Of a stretch of 64,000 bases of DNA, positions 1 to 8,153 are shown in pieces. Within the stretch, counting starts at the first letter, position 1, and each line of letters begins with the position of its first letter. The position numbers and the translations under genes were made by a program. The stretch is from CAVYWD01 sp963772225 (GTDB taxonomy: Bacteria > Myxococcota > Myxococcia > Myxococcales > UBA5297): contig CAVYWD010000002.1 in NCBI GenBank assembly GCA_963772225.1, positions 2,480,001-2,544,000 of the forward strand, in the 5' to 3' direction. The notes under the pieces are model-generated. The model worked only from the letters and a program-made list of their open reading frames with translations. It ran no database searches and was not told the DNA's origin.

Positions 1-1
1 C

Positions 2-1864
2 GTCGCGACCGTGCGGGGCCGCTCCGAGCGCGTGGTCATCAAGCGGGTCCTGCCCTCGTACTCGAGCGAGTCCGAGTTCCTGAAGATGTTCCTCAACGAG
101 GCGCGCATCGCGGCCCAGCTCGCGCACCCGAACATCGTGCGGGTCTTCGACCTGGGCCAGGAGGGCGACCACCTCTACCTGGCCATGGAGTTCATCGACG
201 GGTTCGACCTGGACCTCGTCACCCGGGTCGCCGGAGGGCGGCTGCCGCCGGACATCGCCGCCGGCGTCGCCGCTGCGGTCTGCGAGGCGCTCCATTTCGC
301 GAACCGCGTCTGCGACCGCACCGGCCGGCCGCTCAACGTGGTGCACCGCGACGTGACGCCGGGCAACGTGATGCTCACCCGCGCCGGTGTGGTGAAGCTC
401 GTCGACTTCGGCGTCGCCAAGGCCGCCGCGTCCATCGACAAGACCCGGCCCGGCGTGGTCAAGGGCAAGTTCCGGTACATGTCGCCGGAGCAGGTGGCGT
501 TCAAGGAGCTGGACGGCCGGAGCGACCTGTTCAGCTTGGGCGTGCTGCTCTACGAGGTGACCACCGGCCAGCGGCCGTTCGAGCGCAGGCAGGTCCTCGA
601 CACCATCCAGGCGCTCTCGAGCTGGGACCCGCCGCCGCCGGACGCGCTGGTGCCGCAGTATCCCCACGGGTTGTCGAACGTCGTCCTCCGGGCGCTGGAG
701 AAGGACCGGGACCGGCGCTACCAAAGCGGCAAGGAGATGAAGCAAGCGCTCGAGGCGGCGATGCCCCGGCCCCCGGGCCCACCGGAGATCGCCGCGTTCC
801 TCGCAGACCTGTCGCGCAGGCACCCTGATCGCCTGCCGCCGCCCGCCCCTGCCGACGTCACCCCGAGCCGGATACAGCCGCTCGACGCGCTGTCTCTCCC
901 GACAAATCCTTCGCGCGCGGCCCCGCGCTCGCTGGCCGTGACCACCCCCATGGTGCCGCGCGCCGCGTCCATCGGGAACGCGCTGCTCTCCACCTTGGAC
1001 GGCGAGCCCGACGACGACTTGGAGGTCGCCACCTCGCAGATCAGCGGCGCCGAGGTGCAGCGCCTGCTCGCCGAGGCGGAGCAGCGCGGCGAGCCGAAGG
1101 GTCGACAGCCGACGGTGAGCGGCGCGCTCCCTTCGCGCGGGCGGCCCAATGGCGCGCAGTCGCGGCCCGGCGCCGGCGAGCTGCGAGGCGCTCCCCGCGC
1201 GCGGCCGTCGTCCCCCGGTCTCCAGCCCGCGGCGCCCGTCGGCGGCGACGACCTCGACGACCTCGACGACCTGGGCGAAGCGGCGACGCGGATAGCGAGC
1301 CGGCCGTCGCTTATCCGCGCGGAGCCCATGGGGCAGGCCCAGGAGGCGAGCTCCACGCTCCGCGACGCGCCCAATCCCCGCGCCCGCGAGCCGGAGAACG
1401 CCTCGGCCGAGCAGACCCTCGACGGCCCGCTCGCGCCGCCGAACGCGAAGGAGCCGGCGCGCACCGCGGAGGTCGGCAAGAACGACCTCGACACCGGGAG
1501 CCGCCCCGGGCGGGCCTTCCGGCGCCGGCGCGCCTGGCCTTTGGCGGCGGGCCTCGCGGCCGTGCTCTGTCTGGCTTTCGCCGCCGCGTGGGCGCTCCTG
1601 CACGCGAGCAGCCAGGCCCCGAATCCACCGCCCGACGAGCCGCTCGCCGCCGTTCAACTCGACCTGCCCCAAGGAGTGGCCTCGTGGCCGTCAGCGTCAC
1701 CGTCATCGGAAGCGCGGACGCCTTCAACACCGGCGGACGCGGCAACGCCTGCTTTCTGGTCCAGGACGGCGAGGGCGCTTTCTGCGTCGACTTCGGCCCC
1801 ACCGCGCTCCTGGGGCTCAAGCGCGCGGGCTTCGACCCGGCGGACCTGGACGCGGTCTTCCTGA
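2..1864 (+). CDS. Serine/threonine protein kinase with one TM helix (5' partial)
   Basis: Phosphorylates Ser/Thr residues in signalling; probably anchored in the inner membrane with the kinase domain in the cytoplasm. The frame is open to the window edge and the glycine loop is missing, so the gene starts upstream. Numbering from the GTG at 11, I see the ATP-binding Lys11 (VVIKRV), catalytic loop HRDVTPGN near 112, DFGVAK near 131 and the APE-type SPEQ. A long Pro/Ala/Arg-rich linker follows, with an Asp-rich patch, then one hydrophobic helix near residues 511-532. Only a short tail follows the helix, and its last 181 nt overlap the next gene in another frame. That is unusually long, so the true C-terminus may have been lost to a frameshift or truncation. 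Kinase assignment is firm; substrate is unknown. Confidence 0.92.
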   Translation, partial: VATVRGRSERVVIKRVLPSYSSESEFLKMFLNEARIAAQLAHPNIVRVFDLGQEGDHLYLAMEFIDGFDLDLVTRVAGGRLPPDIAAGVAAAVCEALHFANRVCDRTGRPLNVVHRDVTPGNVMLTRAGVVKLVDFGVAKAAASIDKTRPGVVKGKFRYMSPEQVAFKELDGRSDLFSLGVLLYEVTTGQRPFERRQVLDTIQALSSWDPPPPDALVPQYPHGLSNVVLRALEKDRDRRYQSGKEMKQALEAAMPRPPGPPEIAAFLADLSRRHPDRLPPPAPADVTPSRIQPLDALSLPTNPSRAAPRSLAVTTPMVPRAASIGNALLSTLDGEPDDDLEVATSQISGAEVQRLLAEAEQRGEPKGRQPTVSGALPSRGRPNGAQSRPGAGELRGAPRARPSSPGLQPAAPVGGDDLDDLDDLGEAATRIASRPSLIRAEPMGQAQEASSTLRDAPNPRAREPENASAEQTLDGPLAPPNAKEPARTAEVGKNDLDTGSRPGRAFRRRRAWPLAAGLAAVLCLAFAAAWALLHASSQAPNPPPDEPLAAVQLDLPQGVASWPSASPSSEARTPSTPADAATPAFWSRTARALSASTSAPPRSWGSSARASTRRTWTRSS

Positions 1865-2439
1865 CGCACCTGCACGGCGACCACTTCGGCGGCCTGCACC
1901 TGCTCTACATCGACGCGCAGTACCGGGCGGCGCGGAGGCGGCCGCTTGTCGTCGGCGGGCCCGTGGGCACCGAGCGCCGCGTCGAGGAATGGTACCGACT
2001 GGCGTTTGGCGAGGCCGGGTCGCGCCGGCGCTACCGGACGCGCTACCTCGAGTGGGCGCCGGGGACCGTCGCGCGCGCCGCGGGCCGGCGCGTGAGGACC
2101 TTCGCCGCGGCGCACATGCGGCCGGAGGACGGGGCCCTCCACCTGCGCGTGCGCGCCGGCGGGCGCGAGCTCGCGTTCACCGGGGACACGGCGTGGAGCC
2201 CGAACTTGGCTCCGCTGGCCGATGGCGCCGACCTCTTGGTCTGCGAGTGCACCGACGCCGAGCCGGCAGACGACGGACACTTGAGCTGGAGGGAGCTCGC
2301 GCCCAGGCTCGGCGAGCTGCGCGCCCGGAGGATCGCCCTGACGCACCTGGGGCCCGCCATGCGCGAGCGGGCGAAGAGGCTCACGGCGCCCAGGGTGAGG
2401 GTCGCGGAGGATGGGATGGTGGTGAGGATGAGGGGATAG
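1684..2439 (+). CDS. Metallo-beta-lactamase-fold hydrolase
   Basis: An MBL-fold metal-dependent hydrolase of about 251 aa, of the RNase Z/phosphodiesterase-like single-domain type. Zinc ligands are visible: THLHGDH near residues 61-67, a GDT Asp near 167, and a late His in ALTHLGP near 221. The second-sphere motif AAHMRPED lies between them. The GTG start at 1684 is chosen because an AAGGAG sits at 1671-1676, seven bases upstream. Longer versions reach back into the kinase gene and begin with low-complexity residues that do not fit the fold. The gene overlaps the 3' end of the kinase by 181 nt. Substrate is unknown; a cyclic nucleotide or RNA phosphodiester is possible by family. Confidence 0.85.
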   Translation: MAVSVTVIGSADAFNTGGRGNACFLVQDGEGAFCVDFGPTALLGLKRAGFDPADLDAVFLTHLHGDHFGGLHLLYIDAQYRAARRRPLVVGGPVGTERRVEEWYRLAFGEAGSRRRYRTRYLEWAPGTVARAAGRRVRTFAAAHMRPEDGALHLRVRAGGRELAFTGDTAWSPNLAPLADGADLLVCECTDAEPADDGHLSWRELAPRLGELRARRIALTHLGPAMRERAKRLTAPRVRVAEDGMVVRMRG

Positions 2440-2730
2440 AGCGCGGCGGTGGGTGTGAGGCATGCGCGCGGTGAAACCGGGTTCGGGTTCGTTCGCGGGG
2501 ACGTTCGGCCCGCGGCGGCCAGGCGACCGAGGTCGCGCCCGGAGTGCATTGGATTCGGATGCCGCTCGCGTATGCGCTAGGACCCCCGTTGACCCCGGGC
2601 ACGGCGCGCGGTGACGCGCGAGGAATGGGCGGCGATCGAGGCGGAGGTCCTGGAGGGGCGGAAGGTGCGCTCGGAATGGACATGAAGGCCATGCGCGCCG
2701 CGATTTCAACCTGGGTCGAATGAGCCATTC
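2440..2730 (+). other. Intergenic stretch before the PIN gene
   Basis: About 290 bases without a convincing gene. A 24-codon frame (GTG at 2611 to TGA at 2685) and a 32-codon frame (ATG at 2625 to TGA at 2723) end just before the PIN gene, where an antitoxin would be expected. Both are too short to support. Nothing else is seen. Confidence 0.4.
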
Positions 2731-2991
2731 ATGGGGCGCTCGCACCGAGAGCCATTTATTGTGGACGCGAACGTCCTCATCGACCTTTGTGAAGCGGATC
2801 GCGGAGTCTTTTGTCTGATCTCCAAACATGTTGGGCAAGTTCACGTGCCAACTCCCATCCTTCGAGAGGAGGTCGACCAACTCAAAGAATCGGAGTGCCC
2901 CGATCTGGGCATCAAGCTGATCGAGCCGCCGCTCGAGACAGTGATAAAGGCAGCGACTCGGCGAACAGGCTTGTCATTCACTAGCGTCTAA
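2731..2991 (+). pseudogene. Truncated PIN-domain protein
   Basis: An 86-residue N-terminal part of a PIN-type ribonuclease, the fold of VapC toxins. It shows the first beta strand with the catalytic Asp (FIVDANVLIDL, residues 9-19) and the conserved LREEV glutamate region near 45. It stops before the third acidic cluster that a full PIN domain of roughly 130-150 aa needs. It ends by overlapping the convergent acyl-CoA synthetase gene by four bases. Base composition is visibly lower in GC than its neighbours, suggesting transfer and later truncation. No antitoxin gene is recognisable upstream. It is probably inactive as a nuclease. Confidence 0.6.
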
Positions 2992-5666
2992 AGCGGATGC
3001 GAAATGCGGACGATTCCCTGCTCATAGGATTCGGTTCGCGTGAATCCCGGGAAGCGCCGGGTGAGCTCCAGCATCGAGTCGTTCCCGGTGAGGACGTCGC
3101 CGGCCAGCTCTTTCGTTCCCCGGCTGCGGCAATAATCGATGGCCTTTCGCAACAAATGCGCGCCGAGCCCGCGACGCTTGAGGTCCGACCGCACGACGAT
3201 GGACAGCTCCGCGGTCTCATTCTCTGGGTCGGCCACCGTGCGCACCGCGCCCAGGGTCTCCGGCCGACCGTCGGGCCCGTCGCGCGTGGCGATGAAGGCC
3301 ATCTCGCGGTCGTAGTCGATCTGCGTGAGCCTCGCGAGCTGGCTGTGCGGCATGGATCGCACGGTGTGGAAGAAGCGGAAGTGGCTGTCCTCGGGCGAGA
3401 GCCGGGTGACGAGCTCGCTGTGCGCGGGCTCGTCCTCCGGTCGGATGGGCCGCAGCGCAACCTCGCTCCCGTCCTTGAGCTTCACCGTCTCTTCCATGCC
3501 CTCGGGGTAGGGGCGGATGGCGAGGCGCTCGCCGCCGCTCGCCCGGGCCACCGCCATGTAGCCGCCGAGGGCGAGCACGCCGCGCTCGTCCGCGAGGAGC
3601 GGGTTCACGTCGATCTCCACGAGCTCCGGGACGTCGGTGACGAGCTGCGAGACCTTCATGAGCGTGAGGCAGAGCGCGTCGCGGTCCACCGCTGGCCGGT
3701 TCGGGCTCTCCTCCAGCAGCGCGGCCACCCGCGTGCGCGCCACGAGCTCGCGCGCGAGCGGCAGGTTGAGCGGCGGCAGCGCCACCGCGAAGTCGCGCAA
3801 AAGCTCGGTGTCACGCCCTTCGCCGAAGAGGATGACCGGGCCGAAGAGCGGGTCCACGGCGGCGCCCACGAAGAGCTCTCGGGCGTAGCGGCGCGGCGGC
3901 ACCTGCTGGACGGTGAAGCCGGTCACCGCGGCGTCGGGCCGCCACTCGGCGATTCGAGCGATCATGGCGCGCGCGGCCTCCTCCACCGCCTCCGCGCTCG
4001 CAAGCGACCGGGCGACGCCGCCCACCTCGCGCTTGCGGCGGATCTGCGGCGAGCGGATGGAGACGTCCACCGGGAACCCGAGCTTGCGCGCCGTGCGCCC
4101 GGCCTGCTCCGGCGTCTCGACCGTTTCGATGCGCCCCACCGGAATGCCGTAGGCCGACAGGACGCCGGCCGTCTCCGACACCTTGAGAAAGTCGCGCCCC
4201 TCGCCGAGCGCGCCGCGGATGATCTGCCGCGCCGCCTCGCGGTCCACCCGGAACTCGGACGGCACCGAGGGCGGCGTCTGGATCAGCGCTTCGAAGCCGC
4301 GCCGGTGGCCCACCAGCGTGCGAAACGCCCGCGCCGCCTCCGCCGGCGTGTCGTAGAGGGGAACGCCCGCCTCCACGAGCATCCTGCGCGCCGCGCCCAC
4401 CGAGTCGCCGCCGCCGAATGACGCCAGGGCGTTTCCACCCTGCGTCTCCAGCGTCTGGATGATGGCCTTGGCCACCTCGGTGCTGCTCGCGAGCGTGCTG
4501 GGGGTGTGGATGGCCAGCACCGCGTCCACTTCCTTGCTGTCGAGGAGCAGCTTCAGCGCCGCGGCGTAACGCTCCGACGGCGCGTCGACGAGCACGTCGA
4601 GCGGGTTCTTGCCGTCCCAGCCGGCGGGCATGGCGACGCGCAGCTCGGAGACGAGGCCCGGTGAGAGCGGCGCGAGCCGCAGCCCGCCCGCGTCGAGCTC
4701 GTCCGCGACGAGCAGGCCGACGCCGCCGCCGTTGCTCAGGACCGCCAGCCGCTCACCCGAGAGCGGCCGCGCGTGCGCCAGCGTCTCCACCGCGTCGAAC
4801 AGCTCGCCGATGTCGCCCACGCGCACGATGCCCGCTCGGCGGAGGGCGGCGTCGAAGACGTCGTCGGGCTCCACCAGCGAGAGCGTGTCGGCGGAGAGCG
4901 CGCTGGGCGGGCCGCGGCGAGTCAGGGCGCGCCCCGCCTTGATGGCCAGCACCGGCTTGTTGCGCGCCGCGCCGCGCGCCGCCGCCATGAAGCTGCCGCG
5001 CTCGCGCAGGGACTCGATGTACAGCAGGATGGCGCGGGTCTCCGGGTCGCTGCCCAGGAAGTCGAGCACCTCGCCGAAGCCTATGTCGGAGGCGTCGCCG
5101 AGCGAGACGAAGTGCGAGAAGCCCACGCGCCGCGGGTGCGCCCAGTCGAGGAGCAGCGTCCCCACCGCGTCCGACTGGGACACGAATCCGACCTTGCCGG
5201 GCAGCGCCGCCACCCGCGAGAAGCTCGCGTTGAGGCCGACGTGCGGCGACAGGATGCCGAGCGTGCCGCCGCCCAGGACCCGGACGCCGTGTTGCCGCGC
5301 CGTCGAGAGCGTGCGCTCGGCGAGCGTGCGCCCGTCGGGGCCTCTCAGGGTGGAGAGGTCGCGGGCCACGACCATCACGTGCCTAGTGCCGCGGGCGCCG
5401 AGCTCGTCGACGAGGTCGGGGATGGCGTCGGGCGGCGTGCAGAGGACGGCCAGGTCCGGCGTGCGCGGCAGGCTCGCGACGTCGGGGTAGGTGAGCACGC
5501 CCGCCACCGCTTCGCAGCGCGGGTTCACGGGCATGATGGGCCCCTGAAACCCGCCGGCGAGCAGGTTGCGCATCACGACGCTGCCGACGCGCCGCGGTTT
5601 GTTATTGGCCCCCACCACGGCGACCGAGCGGGGGCGGAACATCAGGTCGAGAGGGACGGCGCTCAT
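2988..5666 (-). CDS. PatZ-like acyl-CoA synthetase (NDP-forming) fused to GNAT acetyltransferase
   Basis: A large 892-aa fusion of the Pat/Pka class, which acetylates lysines of metabolic enzymes such as acetyl-CoA synthetase using acetyl-CoA. Domains in order: CoA-binding Rossmann domain (VAVVGANNKPRRVGSVV near residue 17), succinyl-CoA-ligase-like domains to about 450, ATP-grasp region (about 480-700), and a C-terminal GNAT domain from about 725. The GNAT acetyl-CoA loop reads RRGLGAHL, and the core HFRFFHTV motif precedes it. The length matches the family. In PatZ-type enzymes the synthetase part is usually catalytically dead and senses acyl-CoA; I cannot tell that here. It is monocistronic, with a TATACT element about 60 nt upstream of the start. 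Confidence 0.9.
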   Translation of the reverse strand: MSAVPLDLMFRPRSVAVVGANNKPRRVGSVVMRNLLAGGFQGPIMPVNPRCEAVAGVLTYPDVASLPRTPDLAVLCTPPDAIPDLVDELGARGTRHVMVVARDLSTLRGPDGRTLAERTLSTARQHGVRVLGGGTLGILSPHVGLNASFSRVAALPGKVGFVSQSDAVGTLLLDWAHPRRVGFSHFVSLGDASDIGFGEVLDFLGSDPETRAILLYIESLRERGSFMAAARGAARNKPVLAIKAGRALTRRGPPSALSADTLSLVEPDDVFDAALRRAGIVRVGDIGELFDAVETLAHARPLSGERLAVLSNGGGVGLLVADELDAGGLRLAPLSPGLVSELRVAMPAGWDGKNPLDVLVDAPSERYAAALKLLLDSKEVDAVLAIHTPSTLASSTEVAKAIIQTLETQGGNALASFGGGDSVGAARRMLVEAGVPLYDTPAEAARAFRTLVGHRRGFEALIQTPPSVPSEFRVDREAARQIIRGALGEGRDFLKVSETAGVLSAYGIPVGRIETVETPEQAGRTARKLGFPVDVSIRSPQIRRKREVGGVARSLASAEAVEEAARAMIARIAEWRPDAAVTGFTVQQVPPRRYARELFVGAAVDPLFGPVILFGEGRDTELLRDFAVALPPLNLPLARELVARTRVAALLEESPNRPAVDRDALCLTLMKVSQLVTDVPELVEIDVNPLLADERGVLALGGYMAVARASGGERLAIRPYPEGMEETVKLKDGSEVALRPIRPEDEPAHSELVTRLSPEDSHFRFFHTVRSMPHSQLARLTQIDYDREMAFIATRDGPDGRPETLGAVRTVADPENETAELSIVVRSDLKRRGLGAHLLRKAIDYCRSRGTKELAGDVLTGNDSMLELTRRFPGFTRTESYEQGIVRISHPL

Positions 5667-5724
5667 GCGGCTCCCGGCGCCGGCGCCTCGCCCTAAGGAA
5701 AGGGAGCCAGCCGGCGGTCCCGGC

Positions 5725-5730
5725 GAGTAT
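5725..5730 (-). promoter_or_regulatory. Candidate -10 element (TATACT)
   Basis: TATACT read on the minus strand, 59 nt upstream of the PatZ-like start. It is a near-consensus sigma-70 -10 hexamer in otherwise GC-rich DNA. No good -35 is seen 16-18 bases upstream. Confidence 0.35.
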
Positions 5731-5792
5731 AGGGTCGCTCGCCTCGGCGGAGCTCACGATGAGAACGCCTGGACCCCCGCCTCTCTCGCGCG

Positions 5793-6569
5793 CTATCCGA
5801 GCTTCCGCAAGAAGAAGATGGCGCTCACCGTGAGCCCGACCGCGACCACGAAGGCGCCGAGCGCTTTTCGGCCCACCTTCCGCGCGAGCCCCGCCGCGCC
5901 GTAGCCGCCGACGAGCGCGCCTGCCGCCATCGCCGCCGCCACCGGCCAGCTCACCAGGCCGGCCGCGGCGAACAGGGCGATGGCCACCCCGTTCACGCAG
6001 AGTGAAAAGAGGCTGGTGAGGGCGTTCATCTCGAGCAGGTCGGTCATGCCCAGGATGCCGAGCACCGAGAGGTTCATGATGCTCATGCCGGCCCCGAAGT
6101 AGCCGCCGTAGATCCCCACCGCCAGGACCAGCAGCATGCCGGGGCCGAGCGAGCCGGCCTCCCGCGCTGCGGCGCCGGTGCGGTGCGCGAGCCAGCCTTG
6201 CACCTGGCCGCGAACCGCGAAGAGCACCGTCGCGAAGAGCACCAGGAACGGGACGATCCGGTCGAAGGCGGCGGTGCTGGTCGCCCGGAGCAGGAGCGCC
6301 CCCGCCCCGCCGCCCACGAGGCACGGAAGCACCAGCATCCGCAGGCGCCGGTCGGTGCGCGCGAGCTCGCGGCGAAAGCCCCAGATGCTGCCCAGGCTGC
6401 CCGGCCAGATCCCCACCGTGCTGGTGGCGTTGGCCATCACCGAGGGAAGGCCGAGCGCCACCAGGATGGGGAAGGAGATGAGCGTCCCGCCGCCGGCGAC
6501 GGAGTTGATGGCCGCGGCGAGGAGCGCGGCGACGAAGGCGAGCGCGAGGTGGAGGGGGTCGGTGGGCAC
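5793..6569 (-). CDS. TSUP/TauE-SafE family membrane exporter
   Basis: A 258-aa inner-membrane protein of the TSUP family, which moves sulfur-containing or small organic anions such as sulfite or sulfoacetate. It opens with the family signature INSVAGGGTLISFP near residues 21-34 and repeats a related loop in the second half (GIYGGYFGAGMSIMN near 152-166), as expected for two inverted repeats. About eight hydrophobic segments are visible. The protein is full length. It stands alone on the minus strand, divergent from the M23 gene. The substrate cannot be told from the sequence or its neighbours. Confidence 0.88.
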   Translation of the reverse strand: MPTDPLHLALAFVAALLAAAINSVAGGGTLISFPILVALGLPSVMANATSTVGIWPGSLGSIWGFRRELARTDRRLRMLVLPCLVGGGAGALLLRATSTAAFDRIVPFLVLFATVLFAVRGQVQGWLAHRTGAAAREAGSLGPGMLLVLAVGIYGGYFGAGMSIMNLSVLGILGMTDLLEMNALTSLFSLCVNGVAIALFAAAGLVSWPVAAAMAAGALVGGYGAAGLARKVGRKALGAFVVAVGLTVSAIFFLRKLG

Positions 6570-6728
6570 GGCCTCGCCAGCCTACCTGCTGGGCCGCCGA
6601 GCGTCCTAGGTCCGAAAGTGATTTGCAGGCCCGTCGCGATGGGTCTGTCTCGGCTCCGTTGGCGCCTTCTGAAGTCGTCCGCCCGGGCGGTGTACGATCC
6701 GCGCGGCGTTCGGCTCCTCGGAGACAGC

Positions 6729-7730
6729 ATGCGGCGACGGGACCACGAGGTGCTTCGCCTGCTCCCGCTGGCGCTGCTCGCCGCGTGCGCCACCGCGCCG
6801 GCGCCCGAGCCCGTCGCCCCCTTTTCGCCGTATCGCCTCGCCGCGCCGGTGCCCCAGCGCGCTCCCGGGCGTGACTCCGCTCCGGAAGCTTCGCGCGCGG
6901 CCGAGACGCTGGCCGATCCGCCTGCCGGCCGGGCGCTCAACGCCGCGCTCTTTCGCTTCGCGATCGACCAGCGCAACGCCCGCGCCATGACCCCCGAGCG
7001 CTCGGCCGCTCCGGCGGAGGTCCTCCAGGGGTGGGCCGGCCTGCTGGCGGCGGTGGATGCCTTTCTCGCCTTCCCGCCCGAGAGGACCGCGCCCCTCGAC
7101 GTGGTGCGCGCCCGCGTGGCTCTGGACGCCGAGCTCGATTTCGATAGCACCTGGTACTCCGGCGTGACGGGCGATTTGGCGGCCGCGGTGCACGCCCGGG
7201 TGCTCGCGCTCGAATCGCGGATCTCGGCCGTGCGCAGGCGTGCGGGGCCGCAGGGCGAGCCGTCCCTGCTCCTCTGGCCCATCGAGCCGGTGATCGTCAC
7301 TTCGCTCTTCGGCGACCGAACCGACCCGTTCAGCGGCGAAGGGCAGACGCACCTGGGCGTGGACCTCAAAGCCGAGAAAGGCCAGGTGGTGACCGCCGCG
7401 GCGGCCGGCGTCGTCACCTGGGCTGGCCGCAAGGGCGGCCATGGCCTCCACGTCGAGCTCACGCACCCGTCCGGCGCCGTGACGGGCTACAGCCACCTGA
7501 GCCTCCTGCTCGTGCAGGCGGGGATGCTCGTGCCGGCGCGCGGGCCGCTGGGCCTGGCGGGAAGCACCGGGCGGAGCACGGGACCGCACCTCCACTTCGA
7601 GGTCTGGAAGGAGGGCGAGCCGGTCGATCCGCTCTCCGAGCTCCCCGAATCCGGCCGAGCGCGAGCTGGGCGCTCCGAACATCGGCTCCGGCGAAGAGCG
7701 ACCGCGGCGCGCGCGGCCGGCCCCCGGTAA
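6729..7730 (+). CDS. M23 (LytM-type) peptidase lipoprotein
   Basis: A cell-wall peptidase or amidase activator of 333 aa. It starts with a lipoprotein signal ending in the lipobox LLAAC (Cys near residue 19), so it is probably anchored to a membrane facing the periplasm. The C-terminal LytM domain keeps the zinc ligands of active members: HLGVD near 208 and HLHFE near 287, with the intervening H of GYSHLS. The ATG at 6729 is chosen because GGAG lies six bases upstream and the signal peptide follows at once; the frame is open far upstream without coding character. A middle helical region of about 150 aa may position the enzyme. Confidence 0.87.
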   Translation: MRRRDHEVLRLLPLALLAACATAPAPEPVAPFSPYRLAAPVPQRAPGRDSAPEASRAAETLADPPAGRALNAALFRFAIDQRNARAMTPERSAAPAEVLQGWAGLLAAVDAFLAFPPERTAPLDVVRARVALDAELDFDSTWYSGVTGDLAAAVHARVLALESRISAVRRRAGPQGEPSLLLWPIEPVIVTSLFGDRTDPFSGEGQTHLGVDLKAEKGQVVTAAAAGVVTWAGRKGGHGLHVELTHPSGAVTGYSHLSLLLVQAGMLVPARGPLGLAGSTGRSTGPHLHFEVWKEGEPVDPLSELPESGRARAGRSEHRLRRRATAARAAGPR

Positions 7731-7733
7731 GGC

Positions 7734-7739
7734 TAGATT
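7734..7739 (+). promoter_or_regulatory. Candidate -10 element six bases before a GTG start
   Basis: TAGATT followed by six bases and then the GTG of the next gene. The same spacing is seen before the HD gene (TAGCAT at 10710-10715, ATG at 10722). A transcript starting about seven bases after this element would be leaderless. No convincing -35 is visible here. Confidence 0.35.
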
Positions 7740-7745
7740 GTCCGA

Positions 7746-8153
7746 GTGAGGTGGCCCATGGAACTCTTTCAGCCCTTGCTCGACCTCGCCTTCGAGCGCG
7801 CCTCGGCGCTGGAGGCGAACCTGCGGATCGAGGACCTGCGCGAGCGCCTCGGCCGGGAGTCGCCGGCGCGCAGCTACGAGGTGGTGTTGCCCGAGCGCTC
7901 GTCGCTCGAGTGGCTCGCCGAGAGCCTGATGCCGCGGCTCGTCTACTACCTGGAGTCGCTGGGCGCGCGGCCGCCGGAGGCGCCGGGCATCTTCTTGTCG
8001 GTCTTCGCGGGCCAGGAGCTCTACTTCCTGCGCGTCCAGGACGTCTTCACCTTCGCGGGCTCGGCGCTCAAGCTCTCCTCCGAGCAGATGCTCGCGCGCT
8101 GGGGAACGGGCGAGCCCCGGGCTCCTCGCCCTCCGCTGCTCTTGCCCCAGTGA
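7746..8153 (+). CDS. Hypothetical small cytoplasmic protein
   Basis: I do not recognise this 135-aa protein. It has no signal peptide or membrane segment. It is rich in Leu, Glu and Arg in the first 60 residues, consistent with helices, then has a short mixed segment and a Pro-rich tail. The GTG at 7746 fits the leaderless promoter pattern; an ATG four codons on (7758) is an alternative with a weak GAGGTG before it. Its stop overlaps the GTG of the beta-helix gene, so the two genes are translationally coupled and may be co-regulated. Confidence 0.6.
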   Translation: MRWPMELFQPLLDLAFERASALEANLRIEDLRERLGRESPARSYEVVLPERSSLEWLAESLMPRLVYYLESLGARPPEAPGIFLSVFAGQELYFLRVQDVFTFAGSALKLSSEQMLARWGTGEPRAPRPPLLLPQ

